Shown: piece by piece, positions 11,905-22,587 of the stretch | How positions within the stretch are numbered: the first letter of the stretch is position 1 | How the letters are laid out: every line of letters starts with the position of its first letter | From: Zingiber officinale | Lineage: Eukaryota > Streptophyta > Magnoliopsida > Zingiberales > Zingiberaceae | Assembly: GCF_018446385.1 (NCBI RefSeq) | Contig: NC_056000.1 | Location: 51,058,722-51,122,721, forward strand | Reading direction: 5' to 3' | DNA: 64,000 bases | Position numbers and translations under genes: made by a program | The notes under the pieces: model-generated | Database searches by the model: none | Seen by the model: only the letters and a program-made list of their open reading frames with translations | Told to the model about the DNA's origin: nothing

Positions 11905-14900
11905 ATTGGTATCAGAGCTAGGGATTTGCCTCTGTGTATTTGGTATTAGTTTAATTATGCACATGTCATACATAATTTAGGCAGGTTAATAGTAGGATGT
12001 GCTAACTTTGTGGATGCAGGATCCAACTATTATGGCTTATAGTTATTTTGTGTGTGATTGGACCCTTGGACATGTCAAGGGCATTTTATTGTGTGTGCAT
12101 GATTGTATTATAAAATACAGCAGGAGCTGTACTTAGTTTTATTAGGATTTTATTTTTTGATCTAGATACATGTACATTCCTTCGAGAAATATAGGATCGA
12201 AAAATATAAAAATTCTATATATGTTGCAAATCGAATCTTGCAAGGCGTGGAACTTTTTGAGGACCAGAGGCGCAGCGGAACAAGGAGCAAGATGGATGCG
12301 ACAACTAGACCCGGTGGCAGTGGCCAAAGATGGCAGCAGCTAGGGTTTGTGACACACGGAGGACAGCAATAGATAAAAGCCATAATAGTTGAAAATTAGA
12401 TTTTCTATTTATTACTTTTATATTGTGTTGTGTGTGTATGTTAGTATACATAGACTAGTATAGTTAAAAATTCCTCGTTTATAAATAACTAAGTGGGAGA
12501 GGGATTTTTAAATCCCATGGTCTCCATTACTGGTTTGTAAGTGATGCAAACAAGCTTGCGCGTTGGCTCTGAGTGCCTTCCTCCATAACGGATGAGCTTG
12601 TTTGTGGATCACTAGAACAGACTTCCAATTTTGGATGACTATAGGAAGTTAATTAAGAGCGTGTGATCTTCCCCAACGGAAGGGGCATAATCTTATTAAT
12701 GGACTTAGTGTCAAGTAATGGTATACACTTAGGCACGTCTAATAGTATCCTCCCCATCGGAGTCACTGCTATTATTTGTGTGACTGAAGAAAACCAACTA
12801 TTAATTTGTCAAATAAATAGGTTGACAAGATAATAAAATTAAAAACCCCTCTTACAAATGTTTGATTTTGTATACGTCCACACTAACGTGGCATACAAAA
12901 TTCACGGTGTTTGAGGTAATTTTATTTGTCATAAAGATTTATTGACAAGATAATTAATGGGTAAAACCCTCCTCTTACAAATGTTTAAATTTTGTATACG
13001 TCCACACTAACGTGGCATGCAAAATTCACGGTGTTTGAGGTGTTGGTGAATTTAAATAATATTGTTTGAGGAATCAATGTTATTTTAAATTCAAAGAGTT
13101 TTGACCAAATATTTGATCAAAGACAGATCAACTATTAATTTTATTCGTCATAAAGTAAAGTTGACGAGATAATAAAATTAATGAATAAAATCTCCTCTTC
13201 GATTTTGTATATACAAAATTCATGGAGATTTTAAGGAGTTGATCTTGACCAAATATTTTTGTGATTCTTAGGATGTTTATCAATCCCTAGTAGTCATACT
13301 ATAGAAAAAGACTTAGTAGTCCCAATTGTAATGATTGGAAATAGGACTTGGACATTAAGGTAGACTGTCTTCTTAGAACTAAGAACAATTTAGGTGTATT
13401 TAATTCATTAGTTAAAACATGTCTAGTGGTGTTATCTACCAGAACCTGGAGTGTAGATACAAGATGCCATTAATCATGTCTGCAATTCATTGCAGGGTTC
13501 CAGGAAACCCGACAACTAAATGAAAGGTAAATCACCGTCCACATGGGCACTACTGTAAAAGTGGTAGCTGTTGCAGTGGTAGCTGTTGCAGTGTGAGATG
13601 TTTATCCTTTGATAAGAATAAAATATGGATTTTAAGTAATTGTCTTTACGTACCAAGTTTAGAAAGAACCTGATTTCAGTTTCTAAACTATTATAGATAT
13701 TGTGTCTATTTTGATAACAAAGTTGTTATCAAGAAAAATAGGGAAGTTATCTATTCTGGTATGATGGTTGACAATTTATAATCCAATAACTCCTACGATG
13801 CAACAAATGGAAATTAGTAACACATCTTCTAATTTTAAGAGAAAGCAACCTTCGGAAATGAACCAATTATATCTTTGGCATCTAAAGCTAGGTTATACTT
13901 GAGTAGGATTCATTGGTAGCTGATGAACTTTTGGGTTCATTGGTAGTGGAAATCTTTCCAACCTGCGAGTCTTACTTGAAAAAAAAATAACCAAGAAGCT
14001 TTTAAGTCCAAGGGGTATGGAGTCAAAGATATGTTGAAATCGATTCATTCTGATTTGTGTGATCCTATGACTATCCAGACAAGAGGTAGTATTGAATATT
14101 TTGTCTATAGACAACTATTCAAGATACAAATAAATTTACTTAATGTATCGCAAGACTAAGTACTTTGATTAGTTCAAAGAGTACAAGGTTGATGCGGAAA
14201 AATGTTAAAGTAAAAAGTCACTATGGAAGATCGTAGTGGCAAGTACCTCTTAAGAGATTTTAGGAGTCACTGATCAGAAGTTGGATTTCAATTCCAACTA
14301 ACTGCATCTGGTACACCCCAACAGAATGGTGTAGTAGAAAGAAGGTAAAGGACTCTTATGGAATAATTAGATAGATGATGAGTTATTCAGAAAATTACCA
14401 AATTTGTTTTAAGGATAAACTCTGAAAATGAAAGTGAACATAGTACCTTCCAAGTTAGAACTCTCTACTCATATAGAATTGCTGAATAGGTGAAAATCTA
14501 TTTTGAAGCATATTCGGATTCGGGTAATCCAGCACATATGAGAGATAATGATAAGTTGGATAGGAGTTCACTTGTTTGTAAGTTATCCTAGATAAACAAA
14601 AGTAGGTTTATAGTCTTAAAAATCAGAAGGTCATTGTTAACATCAATGATTGTTTTTTAGAAAAGGACTATATAATGAACCACATGCTCATAAGTAAATT
14701 TGTTCTTAAGGAAATAATAAAAGACATGTCTAATCTAGTACCAACTGTACAAGATGAGATACCACAAGAAAAACTGCAACACGTATCACAAATGATACAC
14801 AATTGCAGAAAATGCCTTGTCGTAGTGGGAGGGTTGTAAAGCAACCTTAAAAGATTCATGTTTTGGGAGAGTTTTTGGACTCGATCCCTAAAGGACATGA

Positions 14901-16430
14901 ACCTGATCTTCGGACATATGACGATGCACTCCAAGATAAATATGCAGCATCTTGGCAAAGAGTAATGAATAATAGAATTAGAATATATGTATTCTAATAA
15001 AATCTGGAAGCTTGTAAAACCACCAAGTGGTGTAAAAGCCTTTGGGTGTAAAAGGTCTATAATAGGAAAAGAAGGATAGATAGGAAGGTAGAAATCTTCA
15101 AAGCAAGGCTTGATGAAAAAGGAAACTTTTTCACTAGTAGCCATGCTAAAATCTATCTGGATTCTTTTATCTATTTGACAAGTGGATGTCAAGACAGCAT
15201 TCCTTAATGGAAGTCTTGAAGAAAGCATCCATATAAAGCAACCAGAAGGGTTCATTGCAGAGGGCTAAGAGCATCTTATATAAGCTCAATCAGTCTATGG
15301 ACTGAGGCAAAGCTTCAAGGTCTTGGAACATCCGGTTTATCAAAGTAATCCAGACCTATGGATTTATTTAGTAACCGGATAAGTCTTGTGTATACAAAAG
15401 GCGTGATGGAAACGTGGTGGTATTTCTTGTACTATACATAGATAACATTTTTGGTAGTTGGAAACAATATCAAAGTGTTGTCAGTAGTAAGGGTATGGTT
15501 GTCCAAACAATTCGATATGAAGGACTTGGGAGAATGTATATATTCTTGAGATCAAAATAATAAGGGATCGCAAGAAAAGAATATTTTACTTATCCCAAGC
15601 TTCATACATCGGAAAAATCCTTGCTCGTTTTAAGCATGCAAAACTCCAAGAAAGGTTTCTTACCTTTTTAGGATGGAGTAACTTTATCTCTGTAGACATC
15701 AAAGGAGATAAAGGAAATAAAGGCAGTTCTTTGTGCTTCGGCTGTCGGAAGCCTAATATATGCTATGCACGAGATCAGAAATCTGTTTTGCCAAGGGCAT
15801 AGTTAGCAGATATCAAAGTAACCCTGGACAAGGATAGTAGACTGCAGTAAAGCATATAGTACCTTAGAAGCACTAGAGATTATATGCTAGCTTACAAGGC
15901 AGTTAATTTAGTCCTTGTGGGTTGCATGGATTTTGACTTCCAATCGGATAGGGACAATAATAAGTCAACCTCGGGGTTTTGTGTTTACTTTAGGAGGTAA
16001 AGTCATAATTATGGAAGAGTGATAAGCATAGGTGTTTTTTTGGACTCCGCCATAGAAGCTTAGTATATGGCAAGCCTCTGAGGTAGCCATAAAAGCTGAA
16101 TGACTCAATAACCTCAAGATAGACTTAGATATGATTTCTGGTTTGTCCAAAGATTACAATTTATTGTAATAATGTTGGTGCAGTAGCAAACTCGAAGAAA
16201 CCATAAGTCTATAAGGCAAGTAAACACAATAGAGCGCAAGTACCACCCAATACGAGAAATCGTATAAACGAGGAGAAGTTGTTGCCGCTTAGATTGCATC
16301 AGGTGATGACCTATAGATCCTTTCACTAAGGTCCTTAAGGCAAGAGCTTTTGATGGACATGTTGAAGAGCTAGGAATCAGATGTATGGCAGCAGATATGG
16401 CAGCTTAGTCTTTTATTATAAGTGGGAGAT
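11905..16430 (+). pseudogene. Decayed copia gag-pol of copy A(+)
   Basis: The first ~2 kb (11919-13600) has no readable gag. It contains a direct repeat of about 124 bp (near 12871 and 12995) with a small hairpin around TTTTGTATACGTCC. From about 13860 a copia pol can be followed in fragments: GAG-pre-integrase, integrase (14020-14420, including SKGYGVKDMLK and a decayed PQQNGV core), reverse transcriptase (14930-15600, including KTAFLNGSLEESIHIKQPEG at 15189-15248 and a broken YVDD region near 15430), and RNase H (15850-16380, SDRDNNKSTSG at 15940-15972). Stops and frameshifts are frequent. The extra T at about 15977-15980 is shared with copy A(-). No product expected. Confidence 0.85.
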
Positions 16431-19094
16431 TGTTAGAGTGTATACTAAAAGCCTAGCTTTTGGTATAAACATTTATCTAGAAATAAGAATCACATTGGTC
16501 AAATGTCTACATTTATGATAAATGTAGTTGTTCAATTAATTTATATTGTAGATAACATGGTGTGTGGTGTCACACACAGAAGATCATGTTATCAGTACCT
16601 TATAAATTATAAACAGTAGCTCACGACCATAATGGAAAGGAACAAACCATTGGAAGGTCGTAGTGTAATTAGGTATTAGTTTATCTTAACTATATAATTA
16701 CACTAGTACACTTAGAGTGTATTGAGTAAGACCATCAGAGGTCGTTTCTTTTATACTGACTTTATAAAGAAACAACGACCTCAGTTATTATGGAAGTGTG
16801 TGCTCTTAATCCTAATATAATAACAAGCACATATATTTGATATTTATTTCTTTAATTTATCAATGGGTGAGATTTAGTTCGATGAATCAATAAGCCCGAT
16901 AAGTTGGGAAATGATATTACTTATAGTGTGTGTTGTTGATTATAGAAGGAAACTATGTCCTAGTGATCTAGGTTGAGAATGTCCCCAAGAGGAGCTCATA
17001 AGGATTGTCATGTTAAACCCTGCAGGTGGACTTAGTCCGACATGACGATGAAGTTGAGTGGTACTACTCTTGGAGCTAGATATTAATTAAGTGAGTTGTT
17101 AGTAACTTACTTAATTAGTGGACATTTGTTATCTTAAACACAGGGAGACTAACACACTCATAATAAGAAGGAGCCCAAAATGTAATTTGGGATTGGTGCG
17201 GTAGTTCAATAATAGTTCTTTAGTGGAATGAATTACTATTGATGAAATTAAGTTGTGTGTTGGGCGAACACGGATGCTTAATTTCATCGGAGACCAAAAC
17301 CAATTCCTCCTCGGTCCCTATCGTAGCCTCTAGTATATAGAGATTTATACCCACCGATACCACCTTCTTACCCATCCAATGGGGGGCCAAGCTAGCTTGG
17401 AATCCAAGCTAGGCGGCCAAGACCAAGTGGATGAGTAAGTAGGCGGCCAAAGCTTGGGTCCCAAGCTTAGGTGGCCGGCCACTAGAATATTAAAAGGATT
17501 TTATTAAAATTATTTCTTATGTGGATATCATGATTTTAAAAGAGAATTTAAAAATTAAAATTTCCTTTTATAACTTTCTACAAAAGATTAAGAGAAGAGA
17601 TTAATCTCTTTCCTTATTTGTAGATTAAAAGGATGGTTTTAATTTTTGGTAAAAACTTTCCTTATTTGTAAATCATCTACATGTTTAAAAGAGATTTTTA
17701 AATTTGAAATCTTTCCTTATTTGTTGATTAAAGGAGGATTTTAAATTTTAAGAAAACTTTCCTTTTTAACCATGTTCATGATTTAAAAGAAAGTTTAAAA
17801 ATTAATAATTCTCTTTTATTAGTTTCTACAAAAGATTGAGAAAAGATTTGATATCTTTCCTTATTTGTAGATTAAAAGAGATTTTAATTTTTAGAGATAA
17901 CTTTCTTTTTATCCACATGTTTAAAAGAAAGATTTTAATTTATTAAATTTCTTTTTTTTTATAAACCAATCATGAAGGGATTAAATTATTGAAGAAATTT
18001 TATAAATTTCTGGAGACAAATTAGGAAGTTTTAATTAATTAAAACTCTCCTTGTTTGTAGTTTTGGTGTGGCCGGCCATATAAATTGAGAAAAGGAAAAT
18101 TGTTTTAATTAAATAAATTTTTCCTTTTCATGGCAAAAGAATTAAGGAAGTTTTTAATTAAATTTCCTTATTTGCCAAGACCAAGGATTATAAAAGAAGG
18201 GGTAGAGAAGGCTTCATGGTGAACAACCTCTATTATTTCTCTCCCTCTTTTCCTTGGTGTTGTGGCCGGCCAACCTCTCTTCCTCTCTTCCTCTTGGTGG
18301 TGGCCGAACCTTCTCTATTGGCTTGGAGCTCTTGTGGTGGCCGGATACTACTTGGAGAAGAAGAAGAAGAAGGAAAGAAAGCTTGTATCCCTTGGAGCTT
18401 GGTTGGTGTTTTGTTCTTCGTCCTTGGTGAAGCTTCTTTGTGTTGGCCGAACCTAGCTAGGAGGAGAAGAAGGTGCTTGGTGGTTTCTCATCTCGGAAGA
18501 TCGTTGCCCACACAACGTCCGAGGTTAGAAGAGAAATACGGTAGAAGATCAAGAGGTCTTTCTAAAAGGTATAACTAGTAATTTTTCTTTCCGCATCATG
18601 CTAGTTATTTATGGAAATAATATCAAATACAAGAGGCTTACGATTCTAGTATTTCGAATATGTTTTTCGAAGTTGTGTTCTTTTGTTTTATTTTTCCTTG
18701 TGATTTGATTGTTCTTTTCAGTTAACCTAAAGTTATTTTAGGAAATTAAATATTAGATTTCTATAAAAGGTTTTGTCTAGTCGGTGGTGGTTGCTCCCAT
18801 ATCAAAGAAGGTCATGTGCCTCGCCACGTCAGTACTGGGAACCAATTATGGAAATTAATATTTAATGGAATTAATAACTTAAGGTGATTTGGGTCGAACG
18901 TGTTAAGTTCTGCAGGAGATCCAAGTCAAAACCTAAAAGAACAAATAGATTAAGTTTTGGATCAAACGTGTTAAGTTCCGCAGGCGATCCAAAATTTAAT
19001 TTAAAAGAACACATGGTAGCTAGGAAAAGGTTCAGACCTTTGTACAAAATTTTTGTACAGTGGAACCTCTAGTCTTTCCGAGTAGCAACCAACA
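16431..19094 (+). repeat. 3' LTR of copia A(+), full length
   Basis: 2664 bp from TGTTAGAGTG to AACCAACA. It is the only complete LTR of this family here without another insertion. The 16431-17160 part is absent from the 5' LTR. Between about 17255 and 17460 it has some ten small losses (1-4 bases each, about 19 bases in all) relative to the other copies, several at GGCCGGCC sites. It contains the second copy of the 120-codon ORF at 18216-18578. Confidence 0.93.
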
Positions 19095-19773
19095 GCAAGA
19101 GCCCAGAGAGCCGCTCAGAGCTTATATCCAGCGATTCAACCAGGTGGCTATGGACATTCCAATGGCCACCTCAGAGACAATGATGAACGCATTTACGCAA
19201 GGCCTTGTGGACGGGGACTTCTTCCGTTCGCTCGTTCGGAAGCCGCCCCGAGACTACGGTCATATGCTACACCGGGCCAATGAATACATCAATGTGGAGG
19301 AAGCCCAAGCGGCCCGAAGGAAGGAAACTCCAACCGAGCGGGCGCCCACTTCCGAGCGGAAGCCGCACCTTGCTCATCCGCCGCCCAGAGGACCGCGAGC
19401 CGAAGCAGCCCGCCCCCAGCAACACGCAAGATCCCACGCCATTCAAGAAGTGTCTGCCGAGCAGCCCAAACCTAAAAAGAAGGTATGGACCCCAATGTTT
19501 TGCTCATTTCACCGGATAGACAGGCATAATACAAGAGACTGCCGAAGCCTTCCTCTGATCGCTCACCCCCTTCCTCGGAGTGGACGCCGTCGATTGCCAT
19601 CATCCGACCGGCAACATCGACATCATGAAGCCAATCGGATGATATCCGACAGGCGACAAAGACAAACTCCCGAGCGACATCATACTCCGAGGCGTGAGGA
19701 CAATCCCCGGAGGTCTAGGGAGCAGCCTAGGCCGTCCGCTCGGGAAGAAGAAAATAGAAGTAACACTTCCTGA
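19095..19773 (+). CDS. gag: Tat gypsy gag, C-terminal part
   Basis: Continues gag after the copia insertion, in phase with codons at 9306-9951. It carries the end of the capsid domain (REPLRAYIQRFNQVAMDIP, then a GLVDGDFFRSLVRKPP segment), an arginine/proline-rich linker, and a CCHC-like nucleocapsid motif with C and H spacing in CSFHRIDRHNTRDC at about 19501-19542. A TGA at 19771-19773 ends it; the same frame continues straight into protease (GEINIIAGG), so gag and pol are separated by this single stop. The codons before 19100 (from 19060) are copia LTR sequence and not part of gag. Whether the TGA is a decayed sense codon or a readthrough stop cannot be told from one copy. Confidence 0.9.
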
Positions 19774-21147
19774 GGTGAAATCAACATCATTGCTGGAGGG
19801 CCGACCGGCGGAGACTCAAACAGAGCAAGGAAGGCGAGCGTAAGAAAACTTCAGATCCATGCGATCGGCTGCAGCCAAGAGCGGGCGAGCGGGCCCGAAA
19901 TCAGTTTCGGGCCCAGGGACTTGGAGGGAGTCGATGTGCCACATGACGACGCTCTCCTCATCAAAGCGGTAATAGCCAACTACACTATTCATCGCGTTTT
20001 CATTGATACAGGAAGCTCGGTCAATATCATATTCAAAAAGGCCTTTGACCAACTACAAATTGATCAAGCCGAGCTGATGCCCATGACAATTCCCCTCTAC
20101 GGGTTTACGGGCAATGAAGTTCTGCCGGTCGGACAGGTCCGACTAGCTATTTCCCTGGGAGAGGAGCCGCTCAGAAGGACGCGGACGACAAACTTCGTCG
20201 TGGTTGACTCTCCTTCAGCATACAACGTCATTTTGGGGCGACTGACGCTCAGCGAGTTCCGAGCGGCCGTCTCCACCTTCCACCAAAAAATCAAGTTCCC
20301 GGTGGAAGATAAAGTGGGAGAAGTACGAGGAGATCAGCTGGCGGCTCGGCGATGCTACGTCGAGATGGTCCGAGCTGAAGCTAATGCCGCCCGAAAGACA
20401 CCGCGGATCGAGGTGAACGCTATAACCGAAAAACCACCCACTTTGGTTTATGAAGAAAAAGAGGAAGTGCATATTCACCCGATCCGATCGGAGGCCACCA
20501 TATTCATTGCGGCCGATCTGGAGGCGAGCCAAAAAGAGGAAGTAATCAAATGCCTCCAGAGAAACTGTGATGTCTTCGTTTGGTCGACGCAAGAGCTGCC
20601 TGGAATTTCGCCGAGTATAGCGCAGCATGAGATCCACGTCCGATTGGACGCTCGGCCAGTGAAGCAACGGAAGAGGGACTTCAGCGCCGAGCAAAATATC
20701 ATTATCCGAGCGGAGGTCGAGAAGCTCCTGGAGGCCGGCCACATACGCGAGGTCCAATTCCCGAGCTGGCTGGCGAACGTGGTACTTGTCTCCAAGCCGG
20801 GCAACAAGTGGAGAGTTTGCATCGATTTCCGAGATCTCAACAAAGCATGTCCAAAGGATTTTTATCCGCTACCCCGGATCGATCAACTGGTGGACTCCAC
20901 AGCCGGCTGCGAGTTGATATGCATGCTCGACGCCTATCAGGGCTACCATCAAGTGTCGCTCGCCCGAGAAGATCAAGAGAAGGTTAGCTTCGTTACAGCC
21001 GACGACACGTACTGCTACAATGTGATGCCGTTCGGACTGAAGAACGCGGGAGCAACATACCAGCGCTTGATGAACAAAGTGTTCAAGGAACAGATCGGAC
21101 GAAATTTGGAAGTTTACGTGGATGATATTCTCATCAAGTCAGTCTGA
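19774..21147 (+). CDS. pol: Tat gypsy pol: aspartic protease and first part of reverse transcriptase
   Basis: Same frame as gag. The retropepsin-type protease is marked by FIDTGSSVNIIF at about 19999-20034, with the catalytic Asp in DTG. Reverse transcriptase follows: KWRVCIDFRDLNKACPKDFY at about 20806-20868, then LDAYQGYHQV, then the active site YVDDILIKS near 21115-21141. A TGA at 21145-21147 follows SV, where relatives of this family usually have an Arg or other sense codon; CGA to TGA is the simplest change. It would cut off the RT thumb and everything after. The frame has no indels. Confidence 0.92.
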   Translation, partial: GEINIIAGGPTGGDSNRARKASVRKLQIHAIGCSQERASGPEISFGPRDLEGVDVPHDDALLIKAVIANYTIHRVFIDTGSSVNIIFKKAFDQLQIDQAELMPMTIPLYGFTGNEVLPVGQVRLAISLGEEPLRRTRTTNFVVVDSPSAYNVILGRLTLSEFRAAVSTFHQKIKFPVEDKVGEVRGDQLAARRCYVEMVRAEANAARKTPRIEVNAITEKPPTLVYEEKEEVHIHPIRSEATIFIAADLEASQKEEVIKCLQRNCDVFVWSTQELPGISPSIAQHEIHVRLDARPVKQRKRDFSAEQNIIIRAEVEKLLEAGHIREVQFPSWLANVVLVSKPGNKWRVCIDFRDLNKACPKDFYPLPRIDQLVDSTAGCELICMLDAYQGYHQVSLAREDQEKVSFVTADDTYCYNVMPFGLKNAGATYQRLMNKVFKEQIGRNLEVYVDDILIKSV

Positions 21148-22587
21148 TCGGCCGATCTCTTTAAAGACATGGAGGAGACTTTCCGAACACTGAGGAGGTA
21201 TGGAGTTAAGATGAACCCTCAGAAGTGTCTGTTCGGAGCAAAAGGCGGGTGTTTCCTGGGCTACATAGTGACAGAGCGGGGCATCGAGGCAAATCCCAGC
21301 AAGGTGAAAGCATTACAAGATATGCCGCCCCCAAGAAATCTGAGGGAAGTCCAGCGCTTGACTGGTCGGATAACAACATTGTCCGGGTTCATCTCGAAGA
21401 CGGCCGATCGGAGTCTCCCGTTTTTCAAAATCTTGCGCAAGGCTATCAAGTTTCATTGGGATGAAGAATGCGATCAGGCGTTCGAAGAATTGAAGGCATA
21501 TTTGAACTCTCTGCCTGTGCTAGCCAAGCCAACTGTGGGTGAGCCGCTCTGTATTTACTTATCTTCAACTGAGCATGCAGTAGGCTCGGCATTGGTAAGG
21601 GCGAGCGGAGATGAACCCGTGTATTTCTTAAGCCATATTTTAAAAGACGCTGAATCTCGCTACACTGGGCTCGAGAAACTAGCCTTTGCCTTGGTTCTCG
21701 CCGCTCGGAGGCTTCGCCCCTATTTCTTGGCACATACTATCATCGTCCAGACGAATAGCCCTTTGGGAAGAGTGCTGCTGAACCCAGAAGCGTCCGGACG
21801 GCTCATTAAATTGACAACGAAGTTGAGCGAATTTGATATTCAGTATCAACCCCGCTCGGCGATAAAGGCGCAGTCCTTGGCAAATTTTATCACCGAAGTG
21901 CAAAGGCTAGAGCCCGAAGCTATGTGGAAAATATTTGTGCACGAATCGTCCACTCGGCTCGGAAGCGGGGTTGGCGTGCTATTACTCTCTCCCCAAGAAG
22001 AAAGGATGCATTTATCCGTCCGGTTGGATTACAGAGCTACAAACAACGAAGCGGAGTATGAGGCCCTTATAGCCGGCTTACAGGCCGCCCGACATGTAGG
22101 GGCCGGCCGGGTGACGCTGCATTCAGATTCTCAGTTGGCCGCTCAGCAGCTCTCTGGTACTTTTGAGATTAACAACGCTCGGCTCAAACTCTACGCTGAA
22201 GCCTTCGAAAAGCTCAAGGCCAATTTCAGAGAAGTCATTATCCAGAAGATACCCCGAGCGGAAAACCAGGCGGAAGATGAGTTAGCCAAACTAGCAAGTT
22301 CAATAACGCCGGTCATCATCCAGCAGCCAATTGAACAAGTATCTTTGGTGACACACGTCGACCGGATGGAGGGCCTCGAGTTTCCGAGCAATTGGAGGAC
22401 AACCATCATAGAATTTCTTCGGTCGGGGGCAACACCATCCGATCGGGAAGCAGCCCAGCAATTAAGGAGGAGAGCCGGTCGGTTCACGCTCATTGGAGAC
22501 CAACTCTACAAGAAGGCTTTCTCCCGTCCGCTGTTGAAATGTGTGAGCTCGGAAGACGCGGCATACATCCTCCAAGAAGTGCATTAA
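21148..22587 (+). CDS. pol: Tat gypsy pol: RT end, RNase H and archaeal-type RNase H
   Basis: Continues in the same frame after the TGA. The RT C-terminus reads METFRTLRRYGVKMNPQKC-like with FLGYIV. A first, degenerate gypsy RNase H follows (about 21520-21900). The archaeal-type second RNase H typical of Tat elements starts near 21922: IFVHESSTRLGSGVGV, NNEAEYEALIAG, HSDSQLAAQQL and QAEDELAKLAS. The first catalytic Asp of the family signature (usually DGSS) reads H here, so this RNase H is probably impaired. A TAA at 22585-22587 ends the frame, but integrase wording (CGGHSGGR) continues directly beyond it in the same frame. Confidence 0.9.
   Translation, partial: SADLFKDMEETFRTLRRYGVKMNPQKCLFGAKGGCFLGYIVTERGIEANPSKVKALQDMPPPRNLREVQRLTGRITTLSGFISKTADRSLPFFKILRKAIKFHWDEECDQAFEELKAYLNSLPVLAKPTVGEPLCIYLSSTEHAVGSALVRASGDEPVYFLSHILKDAESRYTGLEKLAFALVLAARRLRPYFLAHTIIVQTNSPLGRVLLNPEASGRLIKLTTKLSEFDIQYQPRSAIKAQSLANFITEVQRLEPEAMWKIFVHESSTRLGSGVGVLLLSPQEERMHLSVRLDYRATNNEAEYEALIAGLQAARHVGAGRVTLHSDSQLAAQQLSGTFEINNARLKLYAEAFEKLKANFREVIIQKIPRAENQAEDELAKLASSITPVIIQQPIEQVSLVTHVDRMEGLEFPSNWRTTIIEFLRSGATPSDREAAQQLRRRAGRFTLIGDQLYKKAFSRPLLKCVSSEDAAYILQEVH

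Larger units (their letters stand above)
9952..19094 (+). mobile_element. Ty1/copia LTR retrotransposon, copy A(+), inserted in gypsy gag
   Basis: 9143 bp flanked by a perfect 5-bp duplication GCAAG (9947-9951 and 19095-19099). Internal region 11905-16430 starts with primer-binding site TGGTATCAGAGC (11907-11918) and ends with purine-rich AAGTGGGAGAT before the 3' LTR. The 5' LTR is 1953 bp and the 3' LTR 2664 bp; the 5' LTR lacks about 730 bp at its start although the target duplication is intact. Outside one damaged block (17255-17460), the LTR pair shows only about five differences in some 1700 bp, so insertion is very recent. The polyprotein is heavily broken. Confidence 0.94.

Noticed and set aside
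11907..11918. tRNA gene fragment
   Set aside because: TGGTATCAGAGC matches only a tRNA 3' end and abuts an LTR; it is a primer-binding site.
14668..15255. 195-codon minus-strand ORF
   Set aside because: It lies antisense to the decayed copia A RT region, which reads on the plus strand; it has no domain of its own.
19816..20843. Minus-strand ORFs up to 180 codons
   Set aside because: Shadows of the GC-rich gypsy protease/RT frame.
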